Source of the DNA: JALYRV01 sp036675475
GTDB taxonomy: Bacteria; Acidobacteriota; Vicinamibacteria; Vicinamibacterales; SCN-69-37
DNA length: 64,000 nt
Assembly (NCBI GenBank): GCA_036675475.1
Contig: JAKFEY010000001.1
Location: forward strand, 11,590-75,589
Direction: 5' to 3'
Position 1 is the first letter of the stretch; the number at the start of each line of letters is the position of its first letter. Below the pieces are notes generated by a model. The model saw only the letters and a list, made by a program, of their open reading frames with translations, had not been told where the DNA came from and made no database searches. Of this stretch, positions 50,494-60,122 are shown piece after piece. The position numbers were made by a program, and so were the translations under genes.

Positions 50494-53153
50494 GGCTCCG
50501 TAATGTTATACGCGTCTCGCACCGGCCGCAGCGGCCGATCGAACCAGAGGGGGCGGCGCAGGCCCCCGGGCCCCGGGGCGGGCCGGGTCTGCTCGAGCCA
50601 CTCGCGATAGAGCTGGTGGGACCGCTCGGTGTCGACCTCGATGTCGCCATAGGCATCGTCCGGGCCGGCCTTTTCGACCGTGACCTTCTGGTGCCAGCAG
50701 TGCATCCCGCTCACCGGGTCGGGTTGCACCGGGAAGGTGACGTTCTGGTGCACGCCGATCTCGCTCCACCAGATGCGGCCGCTGTCGGGGTCCTTGCTCT
50801 CGAAGGGTTGCGCGCCGTGCACCTGCTTCATCGAATAGCGGCCGCGGCCCGAGCGCTCGATTTTGACCAGCGCCGACGCGTTGCGCGAGCCGCCCTCGTC
50901 TTCATGCAGCCGCCAGCGGCCCAGATGGTGCGACATCGCCACCACGCCGGGGCGAAGGCCCTCGGTGACCCAGGCGCGCGTCACGAAATAGCCGATGGCC
51001 GTCTTCACCTTGACGAGGTCGCCGCTTTCGACGCCGAGTTTGCGCGCGTCCGGCGTCGCGAGCCACAGCGGATTCGAGTGTGAGATCTCGTACGCCCATT
51101 TCACGGCGCTGCGCGTGTGCACGAGCGTCGGCAGCCGGAAATTGGGAAGCAGATCGAATTCGTTCTCGTCGCGCTTCAGTTCTTTCCAGTGCACGTGGCC
51201 AGGCACGTAGCGCGGAATGGCATGTTCGGCCCAGCCCCATTCGGCCAGGGTCTTCGAGTAGAACTCGAGCTTCTTCGACGGCGTGTTGAAGCCGTCAGTT
51301 TCGTGGGCGCGGCTGTACGCGGCCTCATCGACCTTGAACACGCCGTACTTGCGCATGTACTCGAGCGGCTTGAGATTCTCGCGCGCGGCCGCTTCGGGCA
51401 GGCCCGGCACCGAGTTCTCGAACATCCAGCCGTAGTACTCGTCCATCGTGATGCGCTCGCCCGGACGATACGGCGACTCCCAGAACTTGCGCATGCCGAG
51501 CGAGCCGTCGTGATCGATGCGCCACGTGAGCTCCGCCCAGAACTCGCTTTCCTCCCACACCTCGCCGGGGTTCGCGTCCTTCGTGTCGGCGGCGGGGTTG
51601 CCCGCCTTCTCGCGCGCGACACGCACGACGGGCTGCCGGAACCCGAGCCAGCGGCCCGCGTGCGTCTCCTGGCTCATCGTGTCGTGACGCTCGGTGCCAA
51701 GGCCCATGGGCAGCACGTAGTCGGCAAACCACGCCGTCTCGCTCCACGTGGGCGTGAGCGCGATGTGCATGCCGATCTTCGACTCGTCCTCGAGCACTTC
51801 CATCCACGAGAAGCCGTCGGGATTGGTCCACAGCGGGTTGTAGACGCGCGTGAAATACACGTCGAGCTTGCCGCGCCCCTCCTTGAGGAAGTGCGGCAGC
51901 AGGAAGCTCATTTCGTGAAACGAGAGCGGGAACTCGCGCGGAAACAGCAGCTCGTTCCAGTAGCCGGGCGGCGGCGGCGGATTGGGATGCTTCGGCACGA
52001 ACTTGTTCGTGGAGTTGAGATTGACGCCGCCCTTCTCGCCGATCGCGCCCGTGAGCACCACGAGCAGATAGAGGCACCGCGTGATCTGCCAGCCCCACAG
52101 GTTCCCCGCGGCCGCGGCGCGCCAGCTGTGCGTCGAGAAGGCCGTGCCGGCCTCGGCAATCGCGCGCGCGGCCTGCTCGAGGCGCGCGGCGGGTACGCCT
52201 GACTCGGCTTCGGCATATTCGAACGTGAACGGCGCGTACTCTTCCTCCATCGCAGCGATGAAGGAGTCGAACGTGGCCGGCGCGCCCGGCTTCTCGGCCG
52301 CCAGGTACTCTTCCCAGTTGACCCATTTCTCGACGAACGCGCGGTTGTAGCGCTTTTCGGCGAGCAGGTATCGCGCGAACGACAGCAGAATCGCGCCTTC
52401 CGTGCCGGAGTACGCGGGCAGCCACAGGTTGGATTTCGCCGACGTGTTCGACAGCCGCGGATCGATCACGATCAGCGTCGCGCCGGCGGCCTGTCCTTCG
52501 ATGATGCGCTGCGCGTGCGGGTTGAAGTAGTGCCCCGACTCCAGGTGCGAGGACAGCAGCAGAATGGTTTTCGCGTGCGCGTAGTCGGGCGACGGCCGGT
52601 CGGCGCCGCACCACAGAAAGTGTCCAAGCCGCGCAGACGATGAGCAGACGTTCGTGTGGCTGTTGTGCCCGTCGACGCCCCACGTTTGAATCGTGCGGTT
52701 CGCGAAGCCGTCTTCGCCGGGCCGGCCGACGTGATACATCAGCTCGTGCTTCCGGCCCTCCTGCACCGCGCGCCGGATGCGGCCCGCGATGTCGTCGAGC
52801 GCCGCATCCCAGCTCACGCGCTCCCAGCGCCCCTCGCCGCGCTTGCCGGCGCGCTTGAGCGGATACAGGATGCGATCCGGATCCTCGAGCTGGTTCGGCG
52901 AAACGACGCCCTTCGCGCACGTGCGCCCGCGGCTGCCCGGATGCACCGGGTTGCCTTCGATTTTGCGGACGTCGAACGTTTCCTTGTCGACGTACGCCAG
53001 CACGCCGCACGCCGACTCGCAGTTGAAGCAGATCGACGGAATGATCCAGTAGCGCCGCCGATCCTTCTTCGGCCACGACGTCGACTCGTAGTCGACGTAG
53101 TTGTCCCACTCGGAAGGATCGGGATGCGTGCGGAAACCCTTATCTGGCTTCAT
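50490..53153 (-). CDS. Molybdopterin oxidoreductase catalytic subunit, DMSO-reductase family
   Basis: This 887-residue protein has the N-terminal [4Fe-4S] site CFNCESAC then RGRTCAKG, the Mo-ligand region HTNVCSSSARLG (Cys likely ligand) and cofactor-binding DPRLSNTSAKSN. No Tat signal is visible, so the complex may face the cytoplasm, as in sulfite-oxidising SoeA rather than periplasmic PsrA/PhsA. The next gene encodes its electron-transfer and membrane partner. The start was set at MKPDKGFRTH (53153); the frame upstream is repeat-derived. Substrate unknown. Confidence 0.88.
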   Translation of the reverse strand: MKPDKGFRTHPDPSEWDNYVDYESTSWPKKDRRRYWIIPSICFNCESACGVLAYVDKETFDVRKIEGNPVHPGSRGRTCAKGVVSPNQLEDPDRILYPLKRAGKRGEGRWERVSWDAALDDIAGRIRRAVQEGRKHELMYHVGRPGEDGFANRTIQTWGVDGHNSHTNVCSSSARLGHFLWCGADRPSPDYAHAKTILLLSSHLESGHYFNPHAQRIIEGQAAGATLIVIDPRLSNTSAKSNLWLPAYSGTEGAILLSFARYLLAEKRYNRAFVEKWVNWEEYLAAEKPGAPATFDSFIAAMEEEYAPFTFEYAEAESGVPAARLEQAARAIAEAGTAFSTHSWRAAAAGNLWGWQITRCLYLLVVLTGAIGEKGGVNLNSTNKFVPKHPNPPPPPGYWNELLFPREFPLSFHEMSFLLPHFLKEGRGKLDVYFTRVYNPLWTNPDGFSWMEVLEDESKIGMHIALTPTWSETAWFADYVLPMGLGTERHDTMSQETHAGRWLGFRQPVVRVAREKAGNPAADTKDANPGEVWEESEFWAELTWRIDHDGSLGMRKFWESPYRPGERITMDEYYGWMFENSVPGLPEAAARENLKPLEYMRKYGVFKVDEAAYSRAHETDGFNTPSKKLEFYSKTLAEWGWAEHAIPRYVPGHVHWKELKRDENEFDLLPNFRLPTLVHTRSAVKWAYEISHSNPLWLATPDARKLGVESGDLVKVKTAIGYFVTRAWVTEGLRPGVVAMSHHLGRWRLHEDEGGSRNASALVKIERSGRGRYSMKQVHGAQPFESKDPDSGRIWWSEIGVHQNVTFPVQPDPVSGMHCWHQKVTVEKAGPDDAYGDIEVDTERSHQLYREWLEQTRPAPGPGGLRRPLWFDRPLRPVRDAYNITEP

Positions 53154-53164
53154 TTCTGATGCTC

Positions 53165-53279
53165 GGGGCCTGGTCCGGTATTCCTCAGCGCCGGCGAGGC
53201 GAGTCGAGCCCGGCACGGAGCAGCCGGTCTCTCCGAAGTCCTTTTAACGCCGGCGCTGATGAACACCGGACGCCGCCCC
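53165..53279. mobile_element. MITE-like palindromic element, copy B
   Basis: 115 bp with inverted ends (GTCCGGTATTCCTCAGCG and its complement near 53255-53279) and TTTTAAC inside. The sequence and layout match copy A at 37891-38010 in the inverted orientation. It sits between the two respiratory-complex genes. Confidence 0.7.
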
Positions 53280-53311
53280 TGCGCGTGATCCATACCAACA
53301 ACCAGCAACCA

Positions 53312-54835
53312 TTACGAAATCGGCACGCACTGGCCCGCGTCGACCCACACGTACTCCCAGGCGAACGCGCCCGCCAGTGACAGCAGCGACGCGGCGATCA
53401 GGAGCGGCGCCGACAGGGGCGCGGCGATGCCGAACGCGAGCAGCGCCAGCGGCAGCAGGCCGCCGAAGCCGAGCGAGACGCCCCAGAACAGCCGCGAGTA
53501 TGCGCCGCGACGGATGGCCGTGAGCGCCAGCTCGTGATGGCGCGTCGGACTCGGCGTGAGCAGGTTCTCGAAGACCAGGAACACGAGGTGCGCGGCAAGC
53601 GCCGCGAACACCGCCAGCGTCAGCAGGCGCGTGGCCCCGGGCGCGTCATTCATGAGCGACGCCGCAATCAGCAGCACCGCGCCGGCTTCGACGATGGCCT
53701 GCGCGATGAGGTCGATGGCGGCATACGGCCCCTGCCAGAGATCGCGCGCGAGGCCCTGCGCGAAGAGGAATCCCGTGTAGGACGTCGCCGCGAGCGCGAC
53801 GAGCAGCGTGGGCACCGCGATCAGCGTGAGGATGCCCGGCGCGCCGAACCAGGCGGCCGCAAGCCACAGCGTCGACAGCGCGCCGTGCGCCGTCAGGAAG
53901 TACGCGCCCCACGCCATCCACGACCGCCAGTTGGGGCGGATGAGGATGTAGTAGAAACGCTCGGGCCGCTCGAGATCGACGATGAGGACCACGGCGGTGA
54001 TGATGGAAAAAACCAGCGACACGATGGGCGCCGCAAAGAGCGCGACCGATCCGCGCTCGCCCGCGAACCAGAGCACGGCCGCCAGCAGCATGGCGCCGGT
54101 CGCGATGCCCTTGGTCAGCAGATAGAGCGCCATGTCCATGCCCCACGCCTGCTTGTGCGGCACGTCGTAGTCCACGCGCGGCGCGCCGGGCTGCGCCGGA
54201 TTCTCTTCAACGGCGCCAAGCGGCCGCAGCAGCACCTGGCCTTCCTTGTACATGAACGGCCGTGCGGCCACTTCCGGCTGAATCGCGGCTTCTTCCGCGC
54301 CGATGTAGAAAATCTTCGGCTTCGTGCCCTTGTCGGGTCGCCGCACCGTCACCGCCTCGCGCGCCACGATCTGCGCCACTTCACTCGTGGGGTCGTCGAG
54401 GTCGCCAAAGATGCGGCACTCGGTCGGACACACGCTCACGCACGCCGGCTGCAGCTTGTTCTCGACGCGGTTCGCGCAGAAGTTGCACTTCTCCGCCGTG
54501 TGCGTGTTGGGATCGATGAAGAGCTGATCATACGGACACGCCGCCATGCACGCGCGGCAGCCGATGCACGAGTCGCTGTTGAAGTCGACGATCCCGTCGC
54601 GACGCTTGAAGAGGGTGTTGGTCGGACAGATGCTCACGCACGGCGCATCGTCACACTGGTTGCAGAGGACGGGAAAGAAGAAGCGCTTGGTGTCGGGGAA
54701 GGAGCCCTTTTCGACCGTCTTGACCCAGCAGCGGTTGACGCCGACGGGAATCTCGTGCTCCGACTTGCAGGCAATCGTGCAGGCATGACAGCCGATGCAC
54801 TTCCGCAGGTCGATCGCAAAGCCGTAGTTCGCCAC
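53312..54835 (-). CDS. Fused four-cluster ferredoxin and NrfD membrane subunit
   Basis: This 507-residue protein carries, in residues 1-180, four [4Fe-4S] cysteine sets: CIGCHACTIAC, CNQCDDAPCVSIC, CIGCRACMAAC and CNFCANRVENKLQPACVSVC. This PsrB/DmsB-like half is followed by an NrfD/PsrC-like membrane half (about residues 230-500, ten helices, ERPERFYYILIRPNW region). Normally these are separate subunits; here one polypeptide replaces both. It is in the same direction and just upstream of the molybdoenzyme gene, so the two probably form a complex that exchanges electrons with the quinone pool. Confidence 0.85.
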   Translation of the reverse strand: MANYGFAIDLRKCIGCHACTIACKSEHEIPVGVNRCWVKTVEKGSFPDTKRFFFPVLCNQCDDAPCVSICPTNTLFKRRDGIVDFNSDSCIGCRACMAACPYDQLFIDPNTHTAEKCNFCANRVENKLQPACVSVCPTECRIFGDLDDPTSEVAQIVAREAVTVRRPDKGTKPKIFYIGAEEAAIQPEVAARPFMYKEGQVLLRPLGAVEENPAQPGAPRVDYDVPHKQAWGMDMALYLLTKGIATGAMLLAAVLWFAGERGSVALFAAPIVSLVFSIITAVVLIVDLERPERFYYILIRPNWRSWMAWGAYFLTAHGALSTLWLAAAWFGAPGILTLIAVPTLLVALAATSYTGFLFAQGLARDLWQGPYAAIDLIAQAIVEAGAVLLIAASLMNDAPGATRLLTLAVFAALAAHLVFLVFENLLTPSPTRHHELALTAIRRGAYSRLFWGVSLGFGGLLPLALLAFGIAAPLSAPLLIAASLLSLAGAFAWEYVWVDAGQCVPIS

Positions 54836-54845
54836 GCCTGACGGA

Positions 54846-57800
54846 CTATATCGCAGCCCGCTCGTCTTCAGTCAGGCCGTAGAGCCGGGCGATGACGCGG
54901 CCCGCGCTGCCCGCGTCAAGGCCTGAGAGCTCAGCCACCGACGCCTCCATGTCTGGCACCGGCAGCCATTCGATGAGCGACGTGGTGACGTGCGAGCCGA
55001 CGAACAGGCGGACGAGGAAATTCGCGACGTCGCTGTTGAGAATCAGCGCGAGTGCGCGCTGCGTTCGGAGGTCCCACGCGTTTCGCAGGCAGAACAGGCT
55101 GTGCGAGGTCACCGCGCCGGCGGGGACGATGGCGGCGATGAGCGTCTGGGTGTTGGTGGGGGCCGTGACGTCGCGATAGGCCAGACGCGCGCGGTCGAAG
55201 GGCAGATCGGGCAGCAGCCGCGACGCGGCTGCCCGCGAGATGCGATGGCGCGCGCTCGCCACGTCGACGTGGTGCGGGTGCAGATGCTTGCCTTCGAGCA
55301 CGGGCAGGCTTCCTCTTGCCGAGAAGGCGCCGCGGTCGTCGGTGAGGTTGAGTTCGCGGCCGAACGACGCGCCCCAGCCGCGCGGGTCGCCGAGCGCTTG
55401 GTGGCGGCCGCAGAGTTTCATTGCGAGTGCGAGGTGCGCCGCCGACGCCGCGTCTGGCACACGGCGGCTGCTGCCGCCAATCGCCTGCAGCGCTTCGCGC
55501 GTGATGAGCGGGCCGGAGCGCGGCGCACCGGCATCGGGCAGGTCGTCGAGGGCGGCGGCGTGCGCGATTCGCGTCAGCTCGAACGCCTGAGACATTTCGC
55601 CGGTCGTCGCCGTGACCGCCGCAAACCGGAGGCTGCGATGCGCCTGGAAGATGCCGTCGCGATTGTCGAAGCGCGCGAGGGTGTCGATGCGCGTGCCGTC
55701 GAGCAGCGTCTGCCGCAGCCCCGCCGACCCATCGTCGGTCATCAAGCCCCAGGGCAGCACCAGGCCGATGCGCCCGCCGGGCCGCGTGAGCTGCAGCGAG
55801 CGTTCGAGGAAGAGTTGATACAGATTGACGTGGCCTCGCGCAGAGCGGGGATAGAGGCCAGACCCGCGCGCGAAGGTGTTCATCGCGTGCCGCGAGTCGG
55901 AGCCGGCGCCTGCGCGCAGCATTTCCCAGGGCGGATTGCCGACGACGGCGTCGAAGCCGGGCGCGTCGCCGCCGAAGACGTCCGGGAATTCGAGCGGCCA
56001 GTGAAAGAAGCGCAGTGAACCCGCATGCGCGGCGGCTTCGCGGAGCCGGCGTCCGGCCGCGCGTGCCCCGATGACGCGGGAGCGCAGCACCAGACGATCC
56101 GCCAGCGCGCGATATTCGCGCGCGTCGGCGCGTGACGCAGCCGGCACGAACCACCACGCGCACCAGATGTCGCAGAGCACGCGCCATCGCGACAACCCGG
56201 CCGTGTCCGCGCGAAGGGCGGCGAACAGCCGCTGCTTGCGCCGCACGTCTTCGAGGTTTTCCTCGCGCATGCGCGCCAGATCGCACGCGCGTGCGGCCCC
56301 GGCACGCACCGCCTCGTCGGATGCGTGCGCGTCGAACAGGGGAAGCGCCGGCCCTCGTCCGGCCACGCGAGGCGCGTGACGCGCGGCCGCCGGGTCGATG
56401 CCGATCAGGCTGTTGCCGCACCTGAGGCGATGGTCGAGAAAGCTGAGCGGCCTGCCGGCCGAGAGCGTAGCCAGCCAGAGTGAGAGCTGCGCGAGCAGCG
56501 CCGCAGTGGGATTGGCGTCGACGCCGTACAGGCACTGCTGCGCCACCTGCCGGCGCAGCTGCTGGCGATCGGCGTCGGTGACGTCGTGTTCAGGCAGTTG
56601 TCCTTCTTCGACCAGGGCGCGCTCGAGCGCGCCCGTGAGAAACCTCAGCGCCGCCACCAGGAACGCGCCGCTGCCCATGGCGGGATCGAGGACGCGCAGC
56701 GAAAGGATGCGGCCCGACGAGGCGCCGGCGACGAGCGGCGACAGCGCGCGGCGGACGATGAAGGCCGTGAGCGATCGCGGCGTGTAGAACGAGCCCGACT
56801 CCTTGCGCGCGCGGCCGGCGGCATCAGGGTCGAGATCGAGCACGCGCTCGTAGATCGAGCCGAGCTCCTCGACATCGAGCTCCGCGTAGCTGACACGGCG
56901 CGCACCGCCCCGCGCGGGCCGATATTCGGTGAGCGAGGCAAGCGCTTCCGACGCGGGCCGATCCAGTTTCGAATCGAGCAGCGGCGACGCGGCCCACTTG
57001 CGCCGGGGTCCGGGCGCAAACAGCCGGCCATTGAACCCCGCGACCTGCAACGTGCCCGCGCGGCATCCCTCGCCAAGCAGGCGGCGGCCCGCTTCGAGCG
57101 AGGCCCACGCGCCGCGCGGATCCCTGGGCGGCCATCGCGTCGCTACGCTCGTCAGCGAATAGTGATCGCGATACACGCGATGCCACACGGGAACGAGCGC
57201 GCGCGCTTCCGCGAAGAGGACGAACAACAGACGGAAGACGACACCGAGGCTGGCATCGAACGGCAGCTCGCGCGCAAGCGCGTGAATGGACGTCTGCACG
57301 CCTTCGCGAAGGTGCTGTTGGACTTCAATCGCCGAACGGTCTGACGAGGCAATTGCGTCCGCCAGCGCGCCGCGTGCCCATGCCTCCGACGCAAGAATGG
57401 CCGCCGCAAAGCCCGCCGTGTCGGCGTGCGCGGCAAGATCGTCGAGCGCGATGCACGCGGTGCGTCGCGGCGATCCCGGGCGCGCGTCCATGACGGCGAG
57501 GCACACGCCGTTGAAGCCGGCCGCCCACGGCGCGCCGGCCTCGAGCGCCGCGCGCAGTACGCGGCGCGTGTCGAGCGCGAGCGGGCGGCCCCACGGGAAG
57601 GCCACGAGCAGCGCCGCCTCGCCCGAGGGCGACAGCGCCACGGCATGCTCGCCCGCGCCGCGGCACGCGAAGCCGAGCGGTTGCTCGAACACATCCTGCA
57701 GCGCTTCGAGCAGCCGTCGGCACGACGCCGACGGTCCGAGCGTCGTCGACGTGCGAGCTGCCCACGCGGCAATGCCGTCCGCGCCGCTCGTGCCGTTCGC

Positions 57801-57902
57801 CGCGGCGCGCGTGTGGCGGCCCTCGCCGGACGCGAGCCAGTCTCTCGCGGCGCGAGGCGACAGCAGCGTGCCCGACAGGCCGGGAATGACGACGCCGGTC
57901 AT
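54846..57902 (-). CDS. Eco57I/PglX-type adenine-specific DNA methyltransferase
   Basis: This 1018-residue protein has a gamma-class N6-adenine methylase core: ELDVEELGSIYE (about 341-352), SFYTPRSLT (371-379), the SAM motif DPAMGSGAFL (406-415) and the catalytic NPPW (656-659). The C-terminal 350 residues look like a target-recognition and TaqI-like specificity region (SHVTTSLIEWLPVP near the end). The N-terminal 300 residues resemble the nuclease/linker part of Eco57I-type enzymes but no PD-ExK motif was seen, so it is likely methylase only. Its ATG overlaps the helicase stop (ATGA). Confidence 0.85.
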   Translation of the reverse strand: MTGVVIPGLSGTLLSPRAARDWLASGEGRHTRAAANGTSGADGIAAWAARTSTTLGPSASCRRLLEALQDVFEQPLGFACRGAGEHAVALSPSGEAALLVAFPWGRPLALDTRRVLRAALEAGAPWAAGFNGVCLAVMDARPGSPRRTACIALDDLAAHADTAGFAAAILASEAWARGALADAIASSDRSAIEVQQHLREGVQTSIHALARELPFDASLGVVFRLLFVLFAEARALVPVWHRVYRDHYSLTSVATRWPPRDPRGAWASLEAGRRLLGEGCRAGTLQVAGFNGRLFAPGPRRKWAASPLLDSKLDRPASEALASLTEYRPARGGARRVSYAELDVEELGSIYERVLDLDPDAAGRARKESGSFYTPRSLTAFIVRRALSPLVAGASSGRILSLRVLDPAMGSGAFLVAALRFLTGALERALVEEGQLPEHDVTDADRQQLRRQVAQQCLYGVDANPTAALLAQLSLWLATLSAGRPLSFLDHRLRCGNSLIGIDPAAARHAPRVAGRGPALPLFDAHASDEAVRAGAARACDLARMREENLEDVRRKQRLFAALRADTAGLSRWRVLCDIWCAWWFVPAASRADAREYRALADRLVLRSRVIGARAAGRRLREAAAHAGSLRFFHWPLEFPDVFGGDAPGFDAVVGNPPWEMLRAGAGSDSRHAMNTFARGSGLYPRSARGHVNLYQLFLERSLQLTRPGGRIGLVLPWGLMTDDGSAGLRQTLLDGTRIDTLARFDNRDGIFQAHRSLRFAAVTATTGEMSQAFELTRIAHAAALDDLPDAGAPRSGPLITREALQAIGGSSRRVPDAASAAHLALAMKLCGRHQALGDPRGWGASFGRELNLTDDRGAFSARGSLPVLEGKHLHPHHVDVASARHRISRAAASRLLPDLPFDRARLAYRDVTAPTNTQTLIAAIVPAGAVTSHSLFCLRNAWDLRTQRALALILNSDVANFLVRLFVGSHVTTSLIEWLPVPDMEASVAELSGLDAGSAGRVIARLYGLTEDERAAI

Positions 57903-60055
57903 GAGCGGAACGTGGCGATGGCTCGCGCGCGCGCGGCGGTGATGCGCGCGTCGGCGGCGTGGCGCGCGATGGCGTCGCGCGTTGCCGAGGCAACGGCCTC
58001 GCGCGCGCCGGCGTCGGCGGCGCGCTGTCGATCCGCGCGGCGCTCGAAGAGGCCGTCCTGCCGCAGCGGTGCGCCGACAGACGCGAGCGCCGCGTCGCGT
58101 ACATCGAGCTCGCGCGCGGTGCGGCGTGCCGCCCTGGCCGCGAGCGCGCGCGCCAGACGCGGCATCCGCGACGCGGCCCACGACCGGCCCCACGTCACGG
58201 CGGCCTCCACGCCCGCACGCAGTGCGAATACGCGCCGATCGAGCGCCGCGCCCCCTTCGACAACGGTTTCGATCTCGACGGCCGTGATCTCGCCTGCAGG
58301 AAGGGAGACGGGCTGCGTCTGATGCGGGTGATCCTGGCGCCGCGCGTGCAGCCGTCGCGCTTCGGCCGCGGCCAGCGTGTCCCACCGCCGCCCCGTGATG
58401 CGCTCATCGTCCTGCATGCGCGCGGCGAAGGCCGCGAGCCGCGCGCGCATCGCGTGCGGCAGCGTGCTCGCGCTTTCGAGCAGCGTGGCGTGCACGCGCC
58501 GCGTCTGGCCGAGACGATCCACGCGCCCGACGCGCTGGCGGATCGTCGGGGGCCGCCAGGGCAGGTCGTAGTGTATGACCCACCGGCAGCGCGCGTGGAG
58601 GTTGAGACCCTGCGACGCCACGTCCGTGGCCGCGAGCACCGTCACGCGGCCGCTGGTGAACGCGCCGAGCGCGCCGTGCAGCGCGGCGGGCGGAAGCGCG
58701 CCGTGGATGATCGCGGTCCGCGCATCCGCGCGCAGCCGGGCGGCGATCGTGTCGGCGGTATCGCGGAAGCAGGAGAAGATCACCACCGGCTCGCGCGCGC
58801 GCCGCACCAGGCGCGCCAGCGCGTCGAGACGCCGATCGGCGCGCGACGCGCGCAAGGCCAGCTCAATCAGCGCATCGAGCCGGCGCCGCTCGCGATCGAG
58901 CGGCAGTCCCGTTGCGGCGCCGATGACGGCCGCATCCTCATCGCTTTCAAGCAACGCCAGTTGTGCCTCGCCCGGTGCCGTCTCAAGCGCGGCGCGGCGC
59001 CGCAGCAGCGACAGGTGCAGCGCGTGCGGCGACGACACGGCGCGTTTGATGAGCACGCTGCACAGCAGCGGTACGGCGGCGTCCTGCCGAGACGCGCCGG
59101 CGAGCCAGCGAACGTAGCGCGCGAGCGCGTCGTGCAGCGCCTGCTCTTCCGGAGATGGCGCAACGCGAAGCACGCGCTCGGCGCGCACGCGCCCGGCCGC
59201 CACATGACGCAGGCAGATGAGACGCGCCTCGCGCGTTCCCGCCCCGAGCGCGCACAGCGCGCGCAGACGCTCTCCGCCCCCGTCCGACGGCGTTGCCGTG
59301 AGCAGCAGCACGCGGCGCGCGCGCGCGGCCACCAGCGAAACGGCGGCGTGCCGCTCGCTCAGGCCGCACGCGAGGTGCGCCTCGTCGACGACCACGAGAT
59401 CCCAGAGCGCGGCGCGAAGCGACCGCAGGATGTGCGGCTGCTTGAAGAAATCGAGCGACGCCAGCAGGCATCCGGGCAGCGCCCACACGTCGATGCCGGC
59501 CGGCACCTCGTCCTGCAGCCGCCGAAGCGCCGCGGCGTCGATCGCGGTCGCGTCGATCGCGAGCCGATCCTGAAGCTCGGCGCGCCATTGCGACAGCAGG
59601 TGGCCCGGCGCCAGCACGAGGCAGCGCCGGTCGGGCAGCGCATCGAGGCAGGCGCCAATCGCAATCGCGGCCGCGACGGTCTTGCCCATGCCGGCCTCGT
59701 CGGCCACCAGCACGCGCGGCCATCCCCGCTCGAACGCCAGCGCCGCGCACAACTGCCACGCGTGAATGTCGCCACGCAGCCGTTCCGCGGTGTGAAGGGC
59801 AAACGCCGTGCGCGAGGCGCGGGCCGCCGCCGACACGATCGCCGCGGCCTGCCGCGCCGGCATCGGCGTGAGCCGGCTGCCGGCCGCCACCGCGGCCACC
59901 GGCTCGTGCGGACGCACCGCAACCAGCCGATCGGCCGCGCTCGCGGTCTCTCGCGACAGGTACACGAGGTGCGTGCGTCCGCAACCCTGGCGCACGGTCT
60001 GTTCGACACGCCACCGCCAGCCGCGCGCGCCCGCCATCATCGGCAGGTTCTGCAT
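57899..60055 (-). CDS. SNF2-like superfamily 2 helicase
   Basis: This 718-residue protein has the SF2 motifs: Walker A in DEAGMGKT (about 119-126), VVVDEAHLACG (223-231), TATPSDGG (253-260), ATDVASQGLNLHARCRWVIHYD (476-497) and the motif VI QRVGRVDRLGQT (507-518), typical of RapA/SNF2-like and DISARM DrmD-like enzymes. The N-terminal 60 residues and the C-terminal 150 show no recognised domain. A strong GGAGGGG precedes the ATG at 60055. It is translationally coupled to the methylase and probably translocates on DNA. Confidence 0.85.
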   Translation of the reverse strand: MQNLPMMAGARGWRWRVEQTVRQGCGRTHLVYLSRETASAADRLVAVRPHEPVAAVAAGSRLTPMPARQAAAIVSAAARASRTAFALHTAERLRGDIHAWQLCAALAFERGWPRVLVADEAGMGKTVAAAIAIGACLDALPDRRCLVLAPGHLLSQWRAELQDRLAIDATAIDAAALRRLQDEVPAGIDVWALPGCLLASLDFFKQPHILRSLRAALWDLVVVDEAHLACGLSERHAAVSLVAARARRVLLLTATPSDGGGERLRALCALGAGTREARLICLRHVAAGRVRAERVLRVAPSPEEQALHDALARYVRWLAGASRQDAAVPLLCSVLIKRAVSSPHALHLSLLRRRAALETAPGEAQLALLESDEDAAVIGAATGLPLDRERRRLDALIELALRASRADRRLDALARLVRRAREPVVIFSCFRDTADTIAARLRADARTAIIHGALPPAALHGALGAFTSGRVTVLAATDVASQGLNLHARCRWVIHYDLPWRPPTIRQRVGRVDRLGQTRRVHATLLESASTLPHAMRARLAAFAARMQDDERITGRRWDTLAAAEARRLHARRQDHPHQTQPVSLPAGEITAVEIETVVEGGAALDRRVFALRAGVEAAVTWGRSWAASRMPRLARALAARAARRTARELDVRDAALASVGAPLRQDGLFERRADRQRAADAGAREAVASATRDAIARHAADARITAARARAIATFRS

Positions 60056-60089
60056 CGCGCACTCCCCTCCGGAAGTGCAGTAACGGCGT

Positions 60090-60116
60090 AGAACTGAGAA
60101 CTGGAACTAGAACTGG
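60090..60116. repeat. GAACTG-type tandem repeat upstream of the helicase gene
   Basis: Four imperfect GAACTG/GAACTA units in the 67-bp spacer between the helicase start and queF. Confidence 0.7.
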
Positions 60117-60122
60117 ACCGTG

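Noticed and set aside
57959..60091. Plus-strand frame of 710 codons opposite the helicase
   Set aside because: No recognisable motifs; the minus strand carries all SF2 helicase motifs and a ribosome binding site.
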